The notes: generated by a model not told the origin, from the letters alone. Positions 45,861 through 54,910 are shown, numbered from the stretch's first letter. The stretch is 64,000 nucleotides of DNA from Aequorivita sp. CIP111184 (GCF_900489465.1 NZ_UEFQ01000036.1:1-64000), one strand, 5' to 3'. Translations and numbers: made by a program.

Positions 45861-48035
45861 TTAAACTTTTTCTAATTCCTCCAGACTTACATTAGTCGTA
45901 AACATTCCATAATTAACGATTGCTTTGTTTTTTTCAATAGTATCAATTGTTCCAATAGCCTTTCCGTCAATCATTCGAACCCTGTCGCCAATTTTGAGTG
46001 CAACTTTCGGTTTTGGGGAAGGTAATTTTTTTGCTTGTTCTTTTTCTTCCTTCTTCCGCTCACGAATTATTTCAACTTTTTGCTCAACTTCCTTAATAAC
46101 ATTTTGCTCTTTAACTTTTACAGCCTTTTTTACTTTTGGAGTCAACTTTTTTCGCTTGCTGTTTTCTATCATTACCAGCTTCATCAACTCATCAATCAAC
46201 TGTTTTTTCTGCTTGTTGTTGAAATACTTTTCAGAAAGTACATCCACCTTTTTGCCTAAACTGATTAGTTTTTGGTTGGCATCAAATAATTCTTGATAGC
46301 TTTCCAGTTTTTCCTGTACGCGAGCATTTACTTCTTCTAATTGTTTGCCTTCAACTCGAGCTTTTTGTTCTTCATTTTTTAAAGATTCTGAAGTTTTCCG
46401 AAGATTTGAGCGCTCTTTTTGAAGGTTGGCAATCGTTTTATCAAAGCGAACTTTACCGCGTTCAATTTTTTTCTTTGCCTTATTTATAAGACTGTAGGGA
46501 ATACCGTTTTTCTGAGCAACTTCAAACGTATAACTGCTTCCCGCTTCGCCCAAATGCAGATGATACAAGGGCTCCAAAGATTTATTGTCAAACTGCATAT
46601 TGGCATTTATCGCGTCTGGCAGTTCGTTGGCCAATAGCTTTAAATTGGTATAATGCGTTGTGATTATCCCGAAAGCTTCACGCTCGTAAAAAACTTCCAA
46701 AAATGTTTCTGCCAATGCGCCACCAAGTTCGGGGTCGCTTCCAGTTCCAAATTCATCAATCAAAAAAAGTGTTTTATTGTTGCACTTTTTCAGAAATTGA
46801 TTCATTTTTTTTAAGCGATAACTATAGGTACTCAAATGATTTTCAATGGATTGATTGTCGCCAATATCAGTTAAAATCCTTTTGAAAAAGCACATTTCAC
46901 TTTGCGGTTCAGCGGAAATCAACATACCACTTTGCAACATTACCTGCAAAAGCCCAACTGTTTTAAGTGTAATACTTTTACCACCAGCATTTGGCCCAGA
47001 GATAACAATTATTCGTTTGTCGGGAACCAATTCAATGCTTTGCGGAAAGGTTTTTTCTTTCCTTTTATTGTTTGAAACCAACAGTAATGGGTGGAATGCT
47101 TTCTGAAGCGAAATCTTTTTTTCTGAAGTTATAATTGGCAAAACACCGTTTATTTTTAGAGCATATTTTGTCTTCGCGTATAGTACGTCCATTGTTATCA
47201 AGTATTCCTGATAACTCGCTAAAAGTGATGCATACGGTCGGACAAATTCAGTTAAAGCTTTTAATATTCGCTTTACTTCTTCGTCTTCTTCATAAAGCAA
47301 ATTGCTAAGTTCATTAGCATATTCAAGGGTTTCCTGTGGTTCAATATAAACAATGCTTCCGGTTTTTGAACTACCCAAAACAGCGCCCTTTACTTTTTTT
47401 CGGTGCATCGCCTTTACGGCAAGAACACGACGATTTTCAACAACAGATTCGCGAATTTCATCCAAATAATCATTTTGAATGTATTGCGAAAGTGCTTTTG
47501 TAAAAGAGGAATTAATTTTTCCTTTTACCACATTCAATCTTCTGCGAATCATCCCTAACTCCGTAGAAGCTTCGTCTTTTATTTCGCCGTATTTGTCAAC
47601 CCGTTTGTTTATTTCTTCAGAAATGATTGAAGTATAACTTACTTCTTCCGAAAAAGAATTCAAGTGAATGTAAAACTCTTCAAACTTTTTGAAAAATTTT
47701 AAAAGTATCCGAGTAGTTTCAGAAATGGAAAGAATTTTTCGAAAACCTGAAATTTCAAGCGAGCTGTTTTCAATATCCAGCAATCGCAACTCTCTAAAAA
47801 TTGTATCAAAACCGTGGTTTGGAATTCTATTGTCTCCATCAAACGAAGCCGTAAATTCCTTTACACGTTGTAACTCAGGTTCAATTTCTTCAAAATCCTG
47901 AAATGGCGCTATTTCAAGTACCTGCTCACGCCCCGGTTCGGTTACACAAAATTCCGAGACTTGACGCAACACCGAAGGGAATTCAAGGTCTTCTAAAGTT
48001 TTACTGTCTATACGGAGTTTCCGTTTTATTTCCAT
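45861..48035 (-). CDS. mutS2: MutS2 family ATPase lacking the Smr domain
   Basis: MutS2-type protein of 724 residues from ATG 48035. Core and clamp helices (about 1-310) precede the ABC ATPase domain (Walker A SGPNAGGKSITLKT, Walker B LFLIDEFGTGSDPELGG, switch TTHYTNLK). A long coiled coil (about 500-660) and a short beta-rich end (IGDRVRMIDGKAIGTIDTIE) follow. The C-terminal Smr endonuclease domain of many MutS2 proteins is absent. Known roles of the family are suppression of recombination or rescue of collided ribosomes. ATG 48059 would add 8 residues but lies 2 bases from a -7 box, so the later ATG is preferred. Divergent from ung. Confidence 0.88.
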   Translation of the reverse strand: MEIKRKLRIDSKTLEDLEFPSVLRQVSEFCVTEPGREQVLEIAPFQDFEEIEPELQRVKEFTASFDGDNRIPNHGFDTIFRELRLLDIENSSLEISGFRKILSISETTRILLKFFKKFEEFYIHLNSFSEEVSYTSIISEEINKRVDKYGEIKDEASTELGMIRRRLNVVKGKINSSFTKALSQYIQNDYLDEIRESVVENRRVLAVKAMHRKKVKGAVLGSSKTGSIVYIEPQETLEYANELSNLLYEEDEEVKRILKALTEFVRPYASLLASYQEYLITMDVLYAKTKYALKINGVLPIITSEKKISLQKAFHPLLLVSNNKRKEKTFPQSIELVPDKRIIVISGPNAGGKSITLKTVGLLQVMLQSGMLISAEPQSEMCFFKRILTDIGDNQSIENHLSTYSYRLKKMNQFLKKCNNKTLFLIDEFGTGSDPELGGALAETFLEVFYEREAFGIITTHYTNLKLLANELPDAINANMQFDNKSLEPLYHLHLGEAGSSYTFEVAQKNGIPYSLINKAKKKIERGKVRFDKTIANLQKERSNLRKTSESLKNEEQKARVEGKQLEEVNARVQEKLESYQELFDANQKLISLGKKVDVLSEKYFNNKQKKQLIDELMKLVMIENSKRKKLTPKVKKAVKVKEQNVIKEVEQKVEIIRERKKEEKEQAKKLPSPKPKVALKIGDRVRMIDGKAIGTIDTIEKNKAIVNYGMFTTNVSLEELEKV

Positions 48036-48060
48036 TAATTTTACTTTTTCAGCAATCATA

Positions 48061-48068
48061 CAAAAGTA
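48061..48068 (-). promoter_or_regulatory. -7 box that decides the mutS2 start
   Basis: TACTTTTG on the minus strand ends 2 bases before the ATG at 48059. Transcription from it would begin around or after that ATG, so translation must use the second ATG at 48035. The -33 box would fall inside ung. Confidence 0.4.
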
Positions 48069-48074
48069 ATAATA

Positions 48075-48740
48075 ATGCAGGTAACAATCGAACCCACATG
48101 GAAGGCGATTTTAAAGGATGAATTTGAGAAACCCTATTTTAAAGATTTAACCGAATTTGTTAAAGATGAGTATGCTTCAACCCTATGTTTTCCACCAGCG
48201 AAGGAGATTTTTTCAGCTTTTAACCACACTCATTTTGAGGAAGTAAAAGTTGTAATAATTGGGCAGGATCCTTATCACGGTCCGGGACAGGCGCACGGTC
48301 TTTGTTTTTCTGTTGGTGAAAATGTTGCTGTTCCACCTTCACTTAAAAATATTTTTGGGGAAATAAAAACAGACATTGGTTCATCACTTCCCCACAATGG
48401 AAATTTGGAACGTTGGGCAGATCAAGGCGTTCTACTTTTGAATGCAACACTAACGGTTCGCGCCCATCAAGCTGCAAGCCATCAAAATAAAGGTTGGGAA
48501 AAATTTACGGATGCAGTGATTGAAAAGCTTTCAAAAGAAAGAGAGGGATTGGTTTTTATGCTCTGGGGTGGACCCGCAAAGAAAAAAGGGGCAAAGGTGG
48601 ATACTTCAAAACATTTGGTATTAACAAGTGGCCATCCTTCACCATTAGCAGCAAATAGGGGTTATTGGTTTGGAAACAAACACTTCAGTAAAACAAATGA
48701 ATATTTAATAGGGAAAGGAAAAAAACCAATTGATTGGTGA
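48075..48740 (+). CDS. ung: Uracil-DNA glycosylase
   Basis: Family 1 UDG (221 aa), removing uracil from DNA at the start of base-excision repair. Catalytic Asp65 lies in GQDPYHGPGQAHG, and the DNA-intercalation loop with the second catalytic His is GHPSPLAANRG near residue 180. LLNATLTVR is also conserved. Length is standard. It is divergent from mutS2; the intergenic space is only 39 bases when the later mutS2 start is used, so promoters overlap the neighbouring genes. Confidence 0.95.
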   Translation: MQVTIEPTWKAILKDEFEKPYFKDLTEFVKDEYASTLCFPPAKEIFSAFNHTHFEEVKVVIIGQDPYHGPGQAHGLCFSVGENVAVPPSLKNIFGEIKTDIGSSLPHNGNLERWADQGVLLLNATLTVRAHQAASHQNKGWEKFTDAVIEKLSKEREGLVFMLWGGPAKKKGAKVDTSKHLVLTSGHPSPLAANRGYWFGNKHFSKTNEYLIGKGKKPIDW

Positions 48741-48772
48741 TTTTAGGAAAAGAAAAGAAATGGGGATATTTC

Positions 48773-48880
48773 TTATTCTTCTTCCGGTACTTCTGATTCG
48801 GTTGCGTCATTGCAGCTAAATTGCAATAGCAAGAAGTTTGTGACTAACAACGCTCCCAAAACGATTAAAAAAGTAGTCAT
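48773..48880 (-). CDS. 35-residue single-span membrane peptide
   Basis: Small open frame (ATG 48880, stop 48773) encoding a hydrophobic helix (residues 3-22, TFLIVLGALLVTNFLLLQFS) followed by a cysteine and a strongly acidic tail (ATESEVPEEE). The gap between ung and the substrate-binding protein gene contains nothing else. Composition and clean membrane topology support a real micro-gene, possibly a lipoprotein or a small regulatory membrane peptide. Function unknown. Confidence 0.5.
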   Translation of the reverse strand: MTTFLIVLGALLVTNFLLLQFSCNDATESEVPEEE

Positions 48881-48947
48881 AATATTTGATTTTATATCAA
48901 TAAGATGCAGCTAACACTTTCGGGTTGCGTAAAAATTAAGATTTTTT

Positions 48948-49802
48948 TTAGAAATTTTGTAAAATGTTGTTTTCCTGAATTTTACCTTCTATCAAATCCA
49001 ATTCCAATAGTTTTTGTTGAATTTTTTCCAGCTCTTCTGAAGTTAATTGACGGTCACTCCATTCAGTTAACGATAGCCATTCACGCACATCTTCAATTTT
49101 TTGACCGTAGCGTTTGGCTATCATTTCATCAATACTTGGCAGTGTATTAAAATTTTCTGTCATGGAATTTATTACTTCCAAAATATATTTGACACTTTCG
49201 GTATCATTTTCCAAAACATCATTTCGAACAGCTATAACAAAACTTGGCCACGGAGTAGGGGATTCGCCAATTAATCGAAACGTACCATTATCCACATGTG
49301 GTTTGGTCATAAACTTTTCCCACATAAAATAATCACCGTTTCCTTTTGGAAGCCCCTCTAAAGCCCCATCCAGATCTTTTATTACCTTAAAATACAAATC
49401 GTTCTTCAAATCCCATTCAAGGTTTTCAGCATTCACGAAAGCCATTAAATGTGAACCAGAACCAAAACGGCTTATTGCGGCTTTTGTTCCTTTTAAATCT
49501 GAAACCGTTTCATAATCTGAATTTGCAGCCACATGAATTCCCCAAAGCAGCGGAGATTTTACAAAAACTTGGACAATCTTGCTTTCATTGCCATTAATAA
49601 TATCGCGTACCATTCCTTCGGTTAGAATTACAGCCATATCAATTTCTTTATCCCGCAAAGCACGACACATTTGACCTGTTCCGCCGGGATAATCCTTCCA
49701 TCGCAGATTAATTCCTTTTTCGTTAAATTTCTTATCGCGAAGTGCGATGTACCAAGGCAAATTAAAATGTTCCGGCACGCCGCCAATTAAAAAGTTTTTC
49801 AT
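48948..49802 (-). CDS. Cytoplasmic periplasmic-binding-like (NMT1/THI5-type) protein
   Basis: Type II periplasmic-binding fold protein of 284 residues, similar to ABC transporter substrate-binding proteins of the NMT1/THI5/SsuA group (GGVPEHFNLPWYIALRDKKF at 7-26, YPGGTGQMCRAL, DMAVILTEGMV). Unlike transporter components it has no signal peptide or lipobox, and no permease or ATPase is adjacent. It is coupled to the nucleoside phosphorylase gene by a 4-base ATGA overlap. It may bind a metabolite in the cytoplasm or be an enzyme on the binding-protein fold. That interpretation is inference. Confidence 0.7.
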   Translation of the reverse strand: MKNFLIGGVPEHFNLPWYIALRDKKFNEKGINLRWKDYPGGTGQMCRALRDKEIDMAVILTEGMVRDIINGNESKIVQVFVKSPLLWGIHVAANSDYETVSDLKGTKAAISRFGSGSHLMAFVNAENLEWDLKNDLYFKVIKDLDGALEGLPKGNGDYFMWEKFMTKPHVDNGTFRLIGESPTPWPSFVIAVRNDVLENDTESVKYILEVINSMTENFNTLPSIDEMIAKRYGQKIEDVREWLSLTEWSDRQLTSEELEKIQQKLLELDLIEGKIQENNILQNF

Positions 49803-50692
49803 TCTGTAATTTTTCCCAAAGTGTATTGAATAAGCGCTTCAATGGTTTTTGCTGCATCTTTGCTGAAATTTCCCGAAGCACGATTTGCGATAATCGCATT
49901 CATTGAAACTGCACGATGCCCAAGCAATTTAGACATTCCGTACATTGTGGCCGTTTCCATTTCTAAATTGGTTATTTTTTTCTTTTTATATCGGAAGGAA
50001 GTCAGTTTTTCATTCAAATTTATATCCTTCAATTTTGCGCGAAGCACGCGGCCTTGTGGCCCATAAAATCCAACATTGGTAATAGTTATACCAGAATATG
50101 TCTTTTCTGAAGAGAATTTTTTAAATAAAGCTTTATCTGCTTCCACAACATAAGGCACAGAATTGTCAGGATTCCATTGGGTATGATCTATAAAAGCTTG
50201 TGCAAATTCACGATTAAAAATTTTGTCTGTCTTGTCGTAATAATGCATTACGTTGTCCAAGCCAATACCCAAACTACTTATTAGAAAACTATCAACTTCA
50301 ATCTCTGGCGTTAACCCTCCTGAAGTCCCAATTCTGATGATTTCAAGAGATATTAGCTTTTTTTTTGGTTGACGTTTTTCAAAATCTATGTTAACCAAAG
50401 CATCCAGCTCATTAAATACAATATCAATATTATCTGGACCAATTCCTGTGGAAATCACACTAATTCGTTTTCCTTTATAAGTTCCGGTGTGGGTTTTGAA
50501 CTCTCTATGCTGTGCAGTTGTTTCAATAGTGTCAAAATATTTTGAAACCATTTCCACACGGTCAGGATCACCAACAGTAATTATTGTTGGGGCAAGTTGT
50601 GAAGGTTCCAAATCCAAATGGTAGATTTTTCCTTCTGGAGTCAATATTAATTCAGATTCCTCTATTCTCATCTTATCATTTTTATCCACCAA
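49799..50692 (-). CDS. Nucleoside phosphorylase (uridine phosphorylase-like)
   Basis: PNP/UDP family enzyme of 297 residues. TVGDPDRVEMVSKYFD (near 36-51) and ISTGIGPDNIDIV (near 78) form the phosphate and ribose sites. RIGTSGG (near 112) and NLEMETATMYGMSKL (near 240) are nucleoside-site signatures. It probably cleaves uridine or another nucleoside with phosphate for salvage; base specificity is not certain. Met8 (50671) is likely the real start because the longer frame overlaps the upstream SUI1 gene by 11 bases. Confidence 0.85.
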   Translation of the reverse strand: MVDKNDKMRIEESELILTPEGKIYHLDLEPSQLAPTIITVGDPDRVEMVSKYFDTIETTAQHREFKTHTGTYKGKRISVISTGIGPDNIDIVFNELDALVNIDFEKRQPKKKLISLEIIRIGTSGGLTPEIEVDSFLISSLGIGLDNVMHYYDKTDKIFNREFAQAFIDHTQWNPDNSVPYVVEADKALFKKFSSEKTYSGITITNVGFYGPQGRVLRAKLKDINLNEKLTSFRYKKKKITNLEMETATMYGMSKLLGHRAVSMNAIIANRASGNFSKDAAKTIEALIQYTLGKITE

Positions 50693-51011
50693 CTCTTTTT
50701 ACTTTAAAGCCCTTATCTTTTAAAAACTGCATAATCTTATCACGATAATCACCTTGAATGATTATTTGTTCATTTTTAAAACTTCCGCCAACGCTCAATA
50801 ATTGTTTTATTTCCTTTGCAAGAATTTTAAAATCTGAATCTGCGCCGGTATAGCCTTCAATAATAGTTATCGGTTTGCCTTTTCGCTTTTCATATTTACA
50901 AATCAATGGATCATCTTGCATCCAAATAGTAGATTCCTCCTCGGTTTCAGGAACCTCTTTTGGTTCGTGATCGGGGAAAAGGTTTTTTAATTGGTCTTCT
51001 AGAGATTTCAA
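50682..51011 (-). CDS. SUI1/eIF1-like translation factor (YciH family)
   Basis: Protein of 109 residues. A disordered acidic N terminus (PDHEPKEVPETEEES) precedes a SUI1 domain (about 40-108) with the signature PITIIEGYTGADSDFKILAKEIKQLL (cited by its ends at about 46-71) and GGSFKNEQIIIQGDYRDKI. Bacterial YciH may monitor initiation fidelity on non-standard starts or act in stress. It lies between the dioxygenase and phosphorylase genes in one operon. Confidence 0.88.
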   Translation of the reverse strand: MKSLEDQLKNLFPDHEPKEVPETEEESTIWMQDDPLICKYEKRKGKPITIIEGYTGADSDFKILAKEIKQLLSVGGSFKNEQIIIQGDYRDKIMQFLKDKGFKVKRVGG

Positions 51012-51055
51012 TGTATTAGATTTCAGGTTTAATTATAAACTGTCTTGGGCACTGC

Positions 51056-52006
51056 TTACTTCTTTATGAGTCCTATTTCTACTAAACGTTGGTGTAAAAA
51101 TTTACCTGCGGTTATATCTTCGTAGGCTTTTGGGTGTTCAGCGTCAATACATTCTTCCAAACAATTCAGTTTCATATCGCTTCGCGGATGCATAAAGAAA
51201 GGGATGGAATATCTTGGACTGCCCCATTCCTCGCGAGGTGGATTTACAACTCTATGGATTGTAGAACGCAATTTATTATTAGTAAGTCGTTCCAGCATAT
51301 CGCCCACATTTATAACCAACTCATCCTCATTTGGGATTGCGTCAATCCATTCGCCATCTTTTCGCAACACTTGAAGTCCGCCAGCAGATGCGCCCATTAA
51401 TAATGTAATCAAATTTATATCTCCGTGAGCTCCCGCACGCACTGCGCCTTTGGGTTCTTCGGTTATAGGTGGGTAGTGAATTGGTCTTAAAATACTATTT
51501 CCATTTGTTGCCCAATGGTCAAAATAAAACTCATCCAGACCTATATATATAGCTAAGGCCCTAAGCACATAAATCCCTGTTTTTTCAAGCATTCGGTATG
51601 CTTCCATACCTGTATGGTTAAAATCCAGCAATTCTTTAACATGTACGTTTTTCGGATATTCTTCTTCAAGATTGGCATCGGCAGTAGGTTCTTGTCCAAA
51701 GTGCCAAAACTCTTTTAAATCACCTTCTTTCTTTCCTTTAGCATGCTCTTTTCCAAAAGAAATATAACCTCGCTGGCCGCCAAGTCCTTCAATTTCATAT
51801 TTTTCCTTTACTTCAATCGGCAGGGCAAAAAAACTTTTTACTTCTTTATAAAGTTCGTCCACCAAATTATCACTGAGAAAATGGTTTTTAAGCGAAACAA
51901 AGCCTATATCTTCATAAGCGGAGCCTATTTCATTTACAAATTTTTGTTTTCTATTTGGGTCTTCGGAAATAAAGTCGGCCAAATCTACGCTGGGTATATT
52001 ATTCAT
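51056..52006 (-). CDS. 2-oxoglutarate/Fe(II)-dependent dioxygenase (isopenicillin N synthase family)
   Basis: Enzyme of 316 residues with the DIOX_N domain at 3-120 (SVDLADFISED, YEDIGFVSLKNH) and the 2OG-FeII domain at about 165-275. The iron triad is visible as H-x-D in AGAHGDINLI near 193 and the distal His in STIHRVVNPP near 250. The 2OG-binding RxS is in PRYSIPFF. Substrates of this family vary widely. The operon partners (SUI1, nucleoside phosphorylase) do not reveal it. First gene of the minus-strand operon, with a -7 box just upstream. Confidence 0.85.
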   Translation of the reverse strand: MNNIPSVDLADFISEDPNRKQKFVNEIGSAYEDIGFVSLKNHFLSDNLVDELYKEVKSFFALPIEVKEKYEIEGLGGQRGYISFGKEHAKGKKEGDLKEFWHFGQEPTADANLEEEYPKNVHVKELLDFNHTGMEAYRMLEKTGIYVLRALAIYIGLDEFYFDHWATNGNSILRPIHYPPITEEPKGAVRAGAHGDINLITLLMGASAGGLQVLRKDGEWIDAIPNEDELVINVGDMLERLTNNKLRSTIHRVVNPPREEWGSPRYSIPFFMHPRSDMKLNCLEECIDAEHPKAYEDITAGKFLHQRLVEIGLIKK

Positions 52007-52025
52007 AGCAATTAAATTTAGGGTA

Positions 52026-52033
52026 CAAAGATA
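52026..52033 (-). promoter_or_regulatory. Candidate -7 box of the dioxygenase operon
   Basis: TATCTTTG on the minus strand matches TAnnTTTG and lies 19 bases before the ATG at 52006. A TTG at the normal spacing is not apparent. Confidence 0.4.
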
Positions 52034-52100
52034 CCAAATTGTAAAAGTTTTTCCGAAGATAAAATTTGCTTTAATAATCCGTATTACAATGGTTTTTTTC

Positions 52101-52108
52101 TACTTTTG
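52101..52108 (+). promoter_or_regulatory. Candidate -7 box of the fused E1 gene
   Basis: TACTTTTG matches TAnnTTTG and lies 16 bases before the first ATG at 52125. It is divergent from the dioxygenase promoter in the same gap. Only one box is recognisable. Confidence 0.4.
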
Positions 52109-52124
52109 AATCTTCTAATTACTA

Positions 52125-54134
52125 ATGATGAAACCTGAAACAACTCCACATATTTTTTTTGATTATAACCGAAAGGATCTTGACAATAAAACCTTGCTAA
52201 AACTCTATCGCGGAATGTTGAAGCCGCGAATGATAGAAGAAAAAATGCTAATTCTGTTGCGTCAGGGAAAAGTGTCAAAATGGTTTAGTGGAATAGGGCA
52301 GGAAGCAATTTCAGTAGGAATCACGGCTGTTTTAGACAAAGACGAGTACATATTGCCTATGCATAGAAATCTCGCAGTATTCACTATGCGCGATATTCCC
52401 CTTCACAGATTATTTTCGCAATGGCAGGGAAAAGCCAACGGTTTTACAAAAGGACGCGATAGAAGTTTTCATTTTGGAACTCAGGAATTCCATATTATTG
52501 GAATGATTTCGCATTTAGGCCCACAATTTGGCGTTGCTGATGGAATTGCTTTGGCTAACAAATTAAAAGGGAACAATAAAGTGTGTGCCGTATTTACAGG
52601 TGAAGGCGGAACAAGCGAAGGAGATATTCACGAAGCACTAAACGTTGCTTCTGTCTGGCAACTCCCGGTTTTATTCTGTATTGAAAATAATGGTTACGGA
52701 CTTTCAACCCCCACCAATGAACAATATAATTGTGAGAACCTTGCAGATAGAGGCAAAGGCTACGGCATGGAATCACATATTATTGAAGGTAACGACATTT
52801 TGGAAGTTTACACAAAATTGAAAGATCTAGTGGAAAGCATACGTACAAATCCACGTCCTGTGCTTTTAGAATTCAAAACTTTTAGAATGCGTGGCCACGA
52901 AGAAGCTAGTGGGACAAAATACGTTCCAACAGATTTAATTGACGAATGGGGCTTACGTGACCCCCTTCTAAATTTTGAAAGTTATTTGCTATCCGAAGGA
53001 ATTCTTTCTGATGAAAAGATCCAACAGTTTAAAAATGAGTTTAAGCACGAGATTGATGAAAATTTGGATATAGCTTTTGCAGAACCAAAAATAGAATCTA
53101 CTGAAGCTAATGAATTAAATGATGTTTACAAAGAATTTAAATATCAAGAAGTTAAGGAAAATTTAGAAACAGAAAATATACGTTTAATTGATGCGATTTC
53201 TCACGGTTTGAAACAGTCCATGGAACGTCATGACAATCTTGTGATAATGGGTCAAGACGTTGCTGAATACGGGGGTGTTTTCAAAATTACTGAAGGTTTT
53301 GTAGAGCAATTCGGTAAAGAGCGGGTACGTAATACACCTATATGTGAATCTGCTATTGTTTCTGCAGCAATGGGTCTTTCAATAAATGGATTTAAAGCTG
53401 TGGTAGAAATGCAGTTTGCAGATTTTGTTACTTCTGGTTTTAACCCAATCATTAATTACCTGGCAAAAAATTATTACCGTTGGAACGAAAAAGCTGATGT
53501 GGTTGTACGTATGCCTTGCGGGGCAGGAGTAGGCGCAGGACCTTTTCACAGCCAGACAAATGAAGCTTGGTTTACACATACACCAGGTTTAAAAGTAGTT
53601 TATCCCGCATTTCCGTATGATGCAAAAGGTTTATTAGCTACGAGCATTGAAGACCCAAACCCCGTAATGTTTTTTGAACACAAAGCACTATATAGAAGTA
53701 TACGTCAAGATGTGCCTACTGATTATTATACAATCCCATTGGGGAAAGCATCTTTATTAAAAGAAGGAAAAGATGTCACTATTATAACCTACGGCGCAGG
53801 TGTTCATTGGGCTTTAGAAACTTTAGATCAAAACCAGGAAATTAGCGCAGACTTAATTGATCTAAGAACATTGATACCTTTGGATACTGAAACTATTTAT
53901 AAATCTGTTGAAAAAACAGGAAAGGTTATTATACTTCAAGAAGATTCTTTGTTTGGAGGTATTGCGTCAGATATTTCAGCATTGATAATGGAAAATTGTT
54001 TTGAACACTTAGACGCTCCCGTTAAAAGAGTTGCCAGTTTGGAAACGCCTGTTCCGTTTGCTTCAAATTTAGAATCTGCCTATCTTCCTAAGAATAAATT
54101 CAAAGAAAACCTATTAGATTTGCTTTCTTACTAG
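52125..54134 (+). CDS. Fused alpha-beta E1 component of a 2-oxoacid dehydrogenase
   Basis: Thiamine-diphosphate enzyme of 669 residues. The E1 alpha half (about 1-335) has the TPP motif GEGGTSEGDIHEALN...NNGYG near 155-188 and the phosphorylation-loop region RMRGHEE. The E1 beta half (about 345-669) includes MGQDVAEYGGVFKITEG and PCGAGVGAGPFHSQTNE. Such fusions in Bacteroidota act as branched-chain 2-oxoacid or pyruvate-type E1, giving acyl-CoA with lipoyl E2/E3 encoded elsewhere. The branched-chain version would supply iso-fatty-acid precursors. MMKPE gives two possible ATG starts (52125 or 52128). Single-gene unit. Confidence 0.88.
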   Translation: MMKPETTPHIFFDYNRKDLDNKTLLKLYRGMLKPRMIEEKMLILLRQGKVSKWFSGIGQEAISVGITAVLDKDEYILPMHRNLAVFTMRDIPLHRLFSQWQGKANGFTKGRDRSFHFGTQEFHIIGMISHLGPQFGVADGIALANKLKGNNKVCAVFTGEGGTSEGDIHEALNVASVWQLPVLFCIENNGYGLSTPTNEQYNCENLADRGKGYGMESHIIEGNDILEVYTKLKDLVESIRTNPRPVLLEFKTFRMRGHEEASGTKYVPTDLIDEWGLRDPLLNFESYLLSEGILSDEKIQQFKNEFKHEIDENLDIAFAEPKIESTEANELNDVYKEFKYQEVKENLETENIRLIDAISHGLKQSMERHDNLVIMGQDVAEYGGVFKITEGFVEQFGKERVRNTPICESAIVSAAMGLSINGFKAVVEMQFADFVTSGFNPIINYLAKNYYRWNEKADVVVRMPCGAGVGAGPFHSQTNEAWFTHTPGLKVVYPAFPYDAKGLLATSIEDPNPVMFFEHKALYRSIRQDVPTDYYTIPLGKASLLKEGKDVTIITYGAGVHWALETLDQNQEISADLIDLRTLIPLDTETIYKSVEKTGKVIILQEDSLFGGIASDISALIMENCFEHLDAPVKRVASLETPVPFASNLESAYLPKNKFKENLLDLLSY

Positions 54135-54136
54135 TA

Positions 54137-54186
54137 TTTTAACATTCGTTGTTAAACTTTAGATAAAGGAAATCCAAATGTTAAAA
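54137..54186 (+). terminator. Alternative A+T-rich stem-loops after E1
   Basis: TTTAACA-TTCGT-TGTTAAA (54138-54156) is a perfect 7-bp hairpin. The overlapping TTTTAACATT (54137-54146) also pairs exactly with AATGTTAAAA (54177-54186). The two folds are mutually exclusive. Low G+C makes a terminator only possible. Confidence 0.3.
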
Positions 54187-54231
54187 TTGTTGTTTACTTT
54201 AGTATCATACTAATCATTAAAACACATTATT

Positions 54232-54393
54232 ATGATACGCTGGATTGTTATTTTTCTAGTCATTGCATTGATTGCAGCAGTTTTTGGATTTGGAGGCATC
54301 GCAGAAGGTGCAGCTGATATAGCCAAAATTATTTTTTACATTTTTATTGTACTATTAGTACTATCGTTACTTTCAAGTCTATTTAGAAAGTAA
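54232..54393 (+). CDS. DUF1328 small membrane protein
   Basis: Protein of 53 residues ([20 protein letters not shown]...) with two hydrophobic helices separated by [12 protein letters not shown], exactly the layout of the DUF1328/YtjA family of small inner-membrane proteins. It was probably missed by length filters. Function is unknown; relatives are often stress-associated. Followed 37 bases later by a lipocalin lipoprotein gene, with which it may be co-transcribed. Confidence 0.88.
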   Translation: MIRWIVIFLVIALIAAVFGFGGIAEGAADIAKIIFYIFIVLLVLSLLSSLFRK

Positions 54394-54430
54394 AATTACT
54401 TAACCCTTTTTTAAAAACAAACTATCATTT

Positions 54431-54910
54431 ATGAAAAAAATCCTCATTTTGGCCCTTATTGCGGTCACAGCTTTTTCGTGTGGAACACCTAAGACTGTTC
54501 AAGAATCCCGAAAAGTTATTAAAGGCTATTGGGCTTTAAACAGTATCTCTTATGACTCTTCAGGAAAATATAATGTTACCTTATTTAATGACACTTCAGT
54601 AGAGTGTTTTGAAGGAAGTAACTGGAGATTTATACCAAATAATAATACAGGTAATTATACTATTGAAAATTCAAATTGTCCAACGGGACAACGTGATTTT
54701 ATCTTTACAATTCAAGAAATTGACCCCGCAACTGGTTTGTATGATTTCCTTTTAAAACCCACAAATGCCAAAGGTAAATCAGATACAAATGTTGGTTTCA
54801 GACTTCGTCTTGCTCAATTAAACGAATCTTCGATGCGTTGGGAGCAAACAGTAAATTTGGACGGGAAACCATTCAAAATAAATATGAACTTTTCTAAAAT
54901 TCAAGAATAA
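54431..54910 (+). CDS. Lipocalin-family lipoprotein
   Basis: Lipoprotein of 159 residues with signal peptide and lipobox TAFSC (Cys17). The body is a lipocalin-like beta-barrel (KGYWALNSISYDSSG, GSNWRFIPNNNTGNYTI, FRLRLAQLNESSMRWEQT). It probably binds a small hydrophobic ligand at the periplasmic side of the outer membrane. It is coupled to the OmpA lipoprotein gene by a 2-base gap and may work with it in envelope integrity. Confidence 0.82.
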   Translation: MKKILILALIAVTAFSCGTPKTVQESRKVIKGYWALNSISYDSSGKYNVTLFNDTSVECFEGSNWRFIPNNNTGNYTIENSNCPTGQRDFIFTIQEIDPATGLYDFLLKPTNAKGKSDTNVGFRLRLAQLNESSMRWEQTVNLDGKPFKINMNFSKIQE

